Below are positions 56,762 to 64,000 of a DNA stretch of 64,000 nucleotides, piece after piece. The DNA comes from Massospora cicadina. Taxonomy: Eukaryota > Entomophthoromycota > Entomophthoromycetes > Entomophthorales > Entomophthoraceae. The notes under the pieces are model-generated. The model saw only the letters and a program-made list of their open reading frames with translations. It made no database searches and was not told where the DNA came from. Location of the stretch: positions 183,422-247,421 of the forward strand of contig JAKSZP010009254.1 in NCBI GenBank assembly GCA_022478985.1, written 5' to 3'. How positions within the stretch are numbered: the stretch's first letter is position 1; every line of letters begins with the position of its first letter. The translations under genes were made by a program, and so were the position numbers.

Positions 56762-57381
56762 TGTAACAGATGGTATTAATCCATTTGTTGCATTTCAATT
56801 TGGGTTCAGATTTTCTGAATCCAAATTAATCCGTTTAAAAAGACTTTTGGTGTTTGTCAGGTTTGGGCGCTGGGTTGTGCCTCGCCTGAATTATTAATTA
56901 GGCTCTTGTGAGCCTAATCAATGGTTTAGGTGAGGCCCCAGAAGGGCGACCTTTAAGGTTGAGCCCACGCAATTCCAAACTTTGTTCAAAATTTTCTCTC
57001 TTTCTCTCTGGTGGCTTTGGGGCCACCCTTGCCTTATCTTACCTGATGATCTGCGCACAACAAGTTTTTGTCACGTCAACAAAAACTTGGGTTTTTGAGG
57101 TTTGATCTCCCTCAAATATCCTGTCTTTTCCGTGGTGTGTTCATGGCATCAGATTATTGGGATCCTATTCATCAGCGACTTTTTATTCAATAATAAATAA
57201 AATAAGATTAAATCTGGGGTTTGCAACCTCACTTACCTATTTCATCTTTTTCACACTCCAATTTCCCTAATTCTGAGGTTTACTACCTCAAGAGTCCAGC
57301 TCACGCTGGACGTTTGGTGTGAATTGCGTCAAACCTAAGGTAAGATGGCGATTGGAAACTGGGACGTTTCCAACTGTTACA
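56762..57381 (+). repeat. F right LTR
   Basis: Direct repeat of 55551-56170. Ends in CTGTTACA, then the agcag duplication. Confidence 0.85.
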
Positions 57382-57386
57382 AGCAG

Positions 57387-58797
57387 GGCCCCCATCCCTA
57401 CTCCCTCGCTCACATTACTCTCCATTGCATCTATGCTGTGGAGAGCATAACCATGAGTAAAAGTTGGGGTGTAGACTGCCCCTTTTGTTGACGCTGTTTT
57501 TGCTCCTCTCTTGCCTTTGCTGGTTTTCAATTTATCATTGTAGTGCACTTGTGTGCTCTTATTGGCCACATTTTCCTTTTGCGCATTCCATTGTTGACTT
57601 TCATTCCCAATTGGGTTATGCTCTGAAATTTTTTTTAGGGGAGGGTGCTGAACCCCTGTTTTGCTGCATTTATTTCCAAATTGGGTTCCTCTGAATGCAT
57701 TCTGTTTAGATTGGTTGTTTGGTTTTTCATGGGATTTGATTGGCTCATTGTTTCAAGTTCATCCATGTCTTCCTGGATCTGTTCTGGAGATATGGATGAT
57801 TCCACCTATGCCTTTTCTTTGGCTGCGGCCAGCTTGTGAGCTTATTTGGCCAATTTTTGTTCTTTCAGGAAAACTGGGTCAAGTATTTTATATTTCCCGT
57901 GTTCTCCCCAGTTGAATTCTTGTGTGGTATCTGTGATTTTGGCATACTCTGAATCATTTTCGCCCATTTCTTCCTCACAGAATTCCATTTCTCTTAGGCC
58001 TTCTTTTATGGGACAACTGAATCTTGTGCCCAAAGGCCTGGCAGTGGTTGCATATGGGGGGTGCACTCTCTACTGTTGCATGGAATAGGGGGATTTTTTC
58101 ACATCAATAGTAAAGGATGTGATGTGGGGGATTTTTGTGATATCCTCTACTACCTCCTGGTTTGGGGAAATGATTGCAATTGCCTTCCCAGTGATAAGGG
58201 TTAACATCAGCTGGAATCTTTGCATTTCAAATTGTTTAATTTCTTCATAGGCTTCCAAGCCTTCTTGGAGATGTCATTTGACTACTGTGCACACCAGATT
58301 AGTTAGAAGGTATTCAAAAATTATAAAAATATCTTTGGATTCTTTACAACGTGCATTTGGTTGATACCAAATGCTGACTATCTGGAAGGTCGATTACCAC
58401 TCTGACCTTCGCTGCTTCATTTGCTTCTTCCACTTTTTTGAACACAAGGTCTACCCAACCTTTGTGGATAGTATGGGTTGTTAAGTACACCACATGTTGG
58501 AAGAATTTAAGTTGGACTTCGCTAAACCTTTCCCACATTGTTGGTGTTTCTACGCCCAGGAAAACTTGTATCCTTGTTCCACTGATGATAGTGGTTGCAA
58601 GTGGGATACTTCCATGTAGCTGCAATATTCACCAAAAAATTTACAAAACCTGTGGGGTGTGCCATCTTGTGTTTTTTGTTTTTACTGATATTTTCGTTTG
58701 TTCCTGTGCGCTTAGTGCCTTTGGGTGGTGCAGATCCAGGTCTGCTTCCCTTTACCACGTTCACCCAGTTCTTTACTTTACTACTCATACTCATCTC
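57387..58797 (-). pseudogene. LINE LE ORF1, broken
   Basis: Starts near 58797 with MSMSSKVKNWVNVVKG and a basic stretch. A second frame (58344-58625) reads FLGVETPTMWERFSEVQLKF and GWVDLVFKKVEEANEAAKV. A third (58070-58258) reads QLMLTLITGKAIAIISPN. The knuckle region near 58030-58060 keeps C-X2-C and the His (PPICNHCQAFGHK), after which a frameshift loses the last Cys. The Ala- and Lys-rich tail runs to the F insertion. The same block order as LA and LB supports the assignment. Confidence 0.75.
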
Positions 58798-58875
58798 ACC
58801 TGGTATTGATTATCAAATTTTACTGTTTGAATTGAATCATATTACTAAAAGTGATATTAATCAGAAAGGAAAGTT

Positions 58876-61800
58876 TTTTATATTTTAAAATGAGAAAAGG
58901 AGAAAAAGTATCAACTCAAATTATACACTCCCTAAAAAGCAAAGACAATAAGAAATTCAAATACTTCAATCTAAATTTGTCTTATAAAAAATGAAGAGTA
59001 ATAGATATTAGGGACTAGATAATCCTAAACGGCAACTTGATCATTGTAATCTCCATTTTAATGACATCATTGCTGACAATTTTAATGACCATATAGTAAC
59101 CATATCTAATTCGTGACTTTTCTGTTATTATTTCCACCTGACTGGCATTAATCACCATTAAGATTATGATCCTTGTAGGCTAAATTTTAAAAAGTTGCAT
59201 TACAAAGCCTAGTTAGTCACATCAAATTTTCTTTGATAGACTAGTAATCATTTTTAAATAATAGAACAGATATCCTTTAAAAGAAGATTACATCACTAAA
59301 AAATCACTAACTAACATTAAACAAGTGTTAAAACGCTTTGAAAAATTTAACTGAATATGCCTGATCAATTGGTGCCTCATTCTGACTGAATTATTAAAAA
59401 TATTATCTAATGAAATTCACAAAAAGCTACTTTAAATACAGACATTGTCAGCAAATGTTCCTAAAATACTTATATTTGGCATTTGTATGGACCAAATACC
59501 AATATTAAAACCAACTAATATTAAAAAGGAGAATATCTTATATCATTAATTTGAAAAACTAGAGAATGACTAATTTCATATCTTAGTTGAAGATGTATGA
59601 TGTGTCAATGAAATCTAACATATCTTAAGCTTATCCATATTATAAAGTGATACTTGTTTGCTCTCTTATTCATGACTTTAATGATACTTGAACTGCTCTT
59701 TGTAAACTTGTGTCATTGTCGCTCAACTTAAAAGACTTGATATATTGCCTCTAGAACCTTCATGTCATCAGTAAAAACAGATATATATATTATGATGATC
59801 AGCTGAAAACTATAATTCCTCCAGCTTGATACAGTAAAGTGAAAGAGAACAATAAATTGTACCAAATATCTTCTAACTTTATATTCTGTTGACTAAACAG
59901 AACTTTTCTTTGACATCTACCCTATAAACATAATTTAACTTTAGGGCCTGCTCTCCAATATTGCTTTAAGGGTTTCAGATATATTTCAGCACTGTAAGGG
60001 ATCCAGCAAAGGCCATTAGTCTTGACAGGAACAAACACCCCTTCCAGTCAAATAGGGGTGCTCACCCATGAGCCTTACCTTTGGCAATTATTGTAACTTG
60101 AGCCACACCCTCAATGAGCGCTGAATAGCCGCTGCCCCCCAGATTGAGCATAAAATAAATTCTTAACTAACAATCTACCCATTTTACAACATTACTAAGC
60201 ATGATAAATCTAATTTAGATAGGATCAGAAATATCTGTAACAGTACGTGCAGCCTAATAAGCACTTTAAAATCAAGTAAGGAACCTTCAATGTGGTGGGT
60301 TGCCGTGAACAATAAAATTCAATACCCTCAAACAAATAGTTTATCTTCCCAAAGAGAGCATCAACTGAAAGTTTTCCAGCTGAGAAGACCTCTAACAAGA
60401 TTAAAGAAAATTTTTAACCTCATAAATTATATAAAGACTATTAAACTGAGGTGCCAAGCGATATAGCTGTAATATCCAATATAAGTAGTTATGTGAGCAT
60501 CATAGCACCAAGGAATAGGATTATATCATACCTGGCGTCTATGTGAGTAGGATTTTTTATATATTAATTTCCATATACATAAAGAATAACATTTCACCTC
60601 CACGCCAGTATAAACACCAGGCACCCTGCCAATAGTAGGGTGGTGAGTTATTTTGTTATATATCTAATATAAAATTTCATACTCCCCAAATCTTTAATAA
60701 GATTATAAAAACGCCTCTAATCATTCCACTCATAACAATAAACACGCCTAGGTCTAGAGATCCCCACTCATCTGTCTTGGTTAAGGTAGTGGCCATCTCT
60801 ATATTTGTTTCCATAATTAGATCAATCAGTGGAAGAACAAAAGAGGTGCAACATAAACCTCCTACTCCAACCACCCATGTATGAGCAAGCCCAAACACAC
60901 TTCTACTTTGATTACAATGAATACATCCCAGATACCCCTGCCATGAACAAAAGTATGTTGAGGAGAGCCTCAAAGAGGAGTTGGAGGCGGGAGGCAACTA
61001 TGCTGGAACAATACATAAGGACATACTGGCAATCACTACACACCTGAAACTTTTCTACAATGCCAAAAACCAAGATCAACATAATTATGGAAAGAGATAT
61101 CAACGAAAAAAACCCCACCATTAGGCAAGAGCTTTGTCCCTTTGGTAAAAATTAGCCAAATTTCTACCCATTTTGAGCTTAATATTTGGTTGGGAGATTT
61201 GTTCATTAACCAGTATCTTAACTACCTGTTGCTTATGGTTCCTACTCCCAAGTAATCAAAATGGTGAAGATGTAAGAATAGAGAACAAACTTATATATCT
61301 AGACTGTGAAAATTTCCCTCAAAGGCGAAAGAGGGGGCCAAAGACACCAGTAAAACTCTAATACAACTTTCAGTTGGCTCTGGTTGTTAGTGTGCGTTGA
61401 GTCACTGCTCTAGCCCCTATGGTTTTCTTAATATACCCCTTTCTCAACTTCTTTACTTGTGAAAAAGATTGAGGGGGTCAGTAGGGATGTAGCTTAGATA
61501 AGGGGCCACTAGAAGGGCCCTAAGTTTGTCCTAAACCCAGTATGTTATCCTCCAACCCTATGGAATGGTTAATATTAGCCTCAAAACTTGGAAAACTACC
61601 ATCTGGATAGAGAAAGTTGATTGGATCACACAATATGAAAATACAGATTGCAGTATGCTAATACACGTAAAAAATGATCCTGGGAGTTTTAAATAAAGTT
61701 ATAAGCTAAATCAATTTTATAAAGTAAATATGCAGACAATTAGACCAGGAAAATATGCTCAAAATTGGCTCTAACAAGGTGACTCAGCTGCCAATTCAAG

Positions 61801-63167
61801 GTTTTATTATCAAAAACCTTTATGTGTTTGTCCAAATTTATTAAGAAACTCATTCAGCCCATGATGCTCTTTCCAAATCCTCTAATGAAAACTGACAGAA
61901 AGAGGCCCAGGCTGGGCCAGTTCCAAGACATCTCCTAATCCCTTTTTCTTTACCCTACCATAAGGACAACATCTCTTTTAGGGTCTTTTGTCAGTTCATT
62001 CTCCATTCTGATCCCTTTGTAGATGTTTTATAATTTCAACAGTTTCCCAAAAAATCATTAATTTCCTATTTTCACCTATTTTTCTCTTTATTCAGTTAAG
62101 AACACCATAATCTGAGTTCTAGCTTTAATTATTGTTGAATGAGAACTCCTATCCATTGACCCAGCAGCTCAACACTCAATAGGGCAGTTGAAAAAGTTAT
62201 CTTTTCAGATTATTTTCCCGATTCGCCACTCACAAAAGACATTCTTAACTTCTGGATTTGCCCCACCAACCCACAACTAGTTAACATGATCTAACCAACA
62301 AGATGTTCTCCAACCCACCACTCAAAAATGAACTTCTCGACTGACATATTGCCCCAATGACCCACCGCTAGTTCAGTGAAATCTGACCCACAAGTGGCTT
62401 TATAACCCGCTGTTCATTAAGGCCACACCAACTGCCATATTTGCCTTGCCAATACAACACTGGCTTGGAAAAATATAATTGACAAGGTCTTACTAACCCA
62501 CTGATTTCTATACTACATTTATGTGTGATGAACATTTGTCCAGTGTTGGATTTCCATGTGAGATGCCCAAATCTATCTGAACTCAGAAATCAACATCTAT
62601 TCATAACAAAAGTCTTCTGATTGAGGTTGCTAACTATTTTTCAATAAGGTCGACTACCGTTTATAGGAGTTCTTCTATCATGTCTGATGTCAATTAGTAC
62701 CAAAAAGAATTATGCTCATCCTAGGGGATGTTATCAGTCATCTATGAAGAAAGATCTTGATTTCCCTGAGGCACGTTGATTGCCGCAGAGTTATATTAAA
62801 TCCTCTCCTAAAAATAAATCTAAATCCTATTGATAAAGAAATCATTTTTTCAGAATTATTTTTTTCTAGTATGTGAAAATTTTATTTTTACCGCTGAGAT
62901 TTATACTCTAAGAAGTCTCTGATGCCTCAAACATAATATCTTCATAGCCTTAGAAGCAGATGCTTTTTGATATAAACAAAGCCCAAAACTTTTGCTCTCT
63001 TACAGGTCTTCTTCTGAGACTGCCTAGTAAAAATATATTGCAAACAATTAATAAAATTAGCGAAGAGTCTCCCTTATTAGATAAATTAATTAGTATTTCC
63101 CAATTTGTAACCAGTAACAAGCAGGAGACACCTTCTTCTTATGTTATTAAACTTCAATTTCATGGGT
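58876..63167. other. AT-rich relic DNA, no intact gene
   Basis: About 4.3 kb with few frames above 60 codons. 60829-61361 contains scattered coding-like pieces, including LDCENFPQRRKRGPKTPV, which echoes the fragment at 2740-2880. 61860-62100 also resembles 3340-3560 loosely, so both windows probably hold parts of the same old element. No LTR ends or target duplications found. Confidence 0.45.
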
Positions 63168-64000
63168 TTTTCTTTCTCATAACAGTCACTTTAGTTACTA
63201 CAATTCGATTTGAACAGCAAATTTGGATAATCACACACAGGAAAGATAGGCGACTTTAATAACAAAAATAATACAACATGGGCGAGCGTCGTGACAAGTG
63301 GTGCACTTAACGGTGCAACTAAGGGCAAGAAACGCCCTGGAGGGGGACCAGGAACCCAATCTGCAAAGAAATCGTAAACTCAGACACCATCTGGGTTTAT
63401 GGTATTTACTGTAAAGCATGTACAATACATGTACATTCAATTCAACCAACCTTTGTCAAAGGTGGAACATGGGATCAGACTCTTCCTTGGGGATGAGTCA
63501 CCAACCCCGTGGGAGAAAACATGTGAGGCACAGCCCTCACTTTTCCTCACGCGGTGTACGTAGCTACCAACAACATGGGCCGCGGCTGGATCAATATTGG
63601 TTTTGAAACAGCCGATGAAGCTGATGCCGCAGCAAAAATCTGCGTGGAAATTGCCCTCCCTGAGGGCAAAAAAATTGTGTGCACCGCGCGCACCAGATGG
63701 AACAAAGTAAAAACTTTGTTCATCTCCTTTGACTCGCTCCCCACCAACCTTCCTTGTAAGGTAATTGAGGAGGAGCTCCGCAAAGGTCTTGTGGCCTATG
63801 GAGAAATCCAACAACTTGAATTACAGCAATTTTTCTTAATGCCCGACCTGTGCACGGGCAAAGCTATCGCTGTAATCAACCCCTTCCCAGAAGTGGAAGA
63901 GGATTTAACCAGAATTCCCCGCGCAACAGAATTTCACTTTGCAGATGGGGGCCAGTTGGCTGCATTCCAAGTTACACTGGAATGGAACCCCCGAACCCCT
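63168..64000 (+). mobile_element. LINE LF, 5' end, runs off the window
   Basis: Leader ttttctttctcataacagtcacttt matches the LINE 5' pattern (63168 onward, hairpin 63180-63197). Only the ORF1 region is in the window, so length and target duplication are unknown. Confidence 0.75.
63281..64000 (+). pseudogene. LINE LF ORF1, partial and frameshifted
   Basis: From the likely ATG at about 63281 a stop follows after ten codons. A neighbouring frame carries KKRPGGGPGTQSAKK, the basic N-terminus found in LB. From about 63555 a well-kept open frame to the window edge encodes VYVATNNMGRGWINIGFETADEADAAAK, TRWNKVKTLFISFDSLP, EELRKGLVAYGEI and LCTGKAIAVINP, all in the order of the LB ORF1. The knuckle would lie beyond the window. 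GC content and low damage in this part suggest a fairly young copy. Confidence 0.75.

Larger units (their letters stand above)
55551..57381 (+). mobile_element. LTR element F, non-autonomous, 1.8 kb
   Basis: Two 620-bp LTRs enclose 591 bp, with a perfect 5-bp duplication agcag (55546-55550 and 57382-57386). LTR ends are TGTAATAG and CCATTACA on the left copy, and TGTAACAG and CTGTTACA (perfect 8-bp inverted ends) on the right. A purine-rich agcgggggtga just before the right LTR sets the plus orientation. It lies at the ORF1-ORF2 junction of LINE LE. No enzyme domains are present. Confidence 0.87.
49830..58875 (-). mobile_element. LINE LE, full length, with two nested elements
   Basis: The 3' tail is at 49836-49870 (minus strand cttgtcccctggtcgac). 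The 5' hairpin is at 58841-58861 with the TCACTTTT loop. Subtracting H5 plus its duplicated site and LTR element F plus its site leaves about 5.26 kb, the length of LA and LB. I could not read a clear target duplication, so ends are good to about 10 bp. It is more diverged from LA and LB than they are from each other, so it represents another subfamily. Confidence 0.8.

Noticed and set aside
60829..61047. 72-codon frame as a host gene
   Set aside because: Short, no domain, no splice context recognised, and close to relic transposon motifs.

Overview
This is eukaryotic DNA made almost entirely of retrotransposons nested inside one another. I found no intact host gene, no rRNA or stand-alone tRNA gene, no CRISPR array and no bacterial signal. 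The host looks like a large repeat-rich genome. A filamentous fungus is possible from the style of the LINEs and Gypsy element, but the window holds no gene that could place the organism, so this is a guess.

Layout. (1) 493-2422: an ORF1-only non-LTR element (here family H). (2) 5007-7307: a miniature LTR element with two ~1.05 kb LTRs and 194 bp between them. (3) 8.9-12.2 kb: a decayed coding region of unknown family. (4) 12246-21711: a solo LTR (family C) split by LTR element D (13241-21471). D's left LTR carries a 5.3 kb LINE (LA) and its right LTR carries a tRNA-derived SINE. (5) 22.2-24.9 kb: a CpG-rich unique-looking stretch followed by a tandem repeat. (6) 25078-38761: a Gypsy element on the minus strand with matching 5-bp target duplications, pierced by two SINEs, a second C solo LTR, a probable further insert, a 24-bp retroposed scrap, two H copies in inverted orientation and a solo LTR of the miniature family. 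(7) 39148 to about 48990: an old H copy containing LINE LB (39186-44460), an unassigned insert and a solo LTR. (8) 49246-58875: a small SINE, a truncated H copy, and LINE LE interrupted by an H copy and by LTR element F. (9) 58876-63165: AT-rich relic DNA. (10) 63168 to the end: the 5' part of another LINE (LF).

How the parts work together. The LINEs encode ORF1 (RNA-binding-like region plus CCHC knuckle) and ORF2 (AP-type endonuclease, reverse transcriptase, C-terminal CCHC-like motif). Family H encodes only an ORF1-like protein with its own C-terminal domain and no endonuclease or reverse transcriptase. H copies and at least three SINE types end in the same 3' tail as the LINEs, a core around CCCCTGGTCGGC followed by a pyrimidine-rich stretch and AATAAA. 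Most LINEs and the H2/H3 copies also begin with a hairpin whose loop reads about TCACTTTT while the stem sequence varies. The simplest reading is a three-level parasite chain: an autonomous LINE, a protein-coding satellite (H) and RNA-only SINEs, all copied by the LINE enzyme. Every LINE copy here has frameshifts or stops, so the active enzyme must come from elsewhere in the genome.

Most element boundaries were fixed from target-site duplications (TSDs) read directly in the sequence. Family names (H, C, D, F, T1) are labels for this window only.
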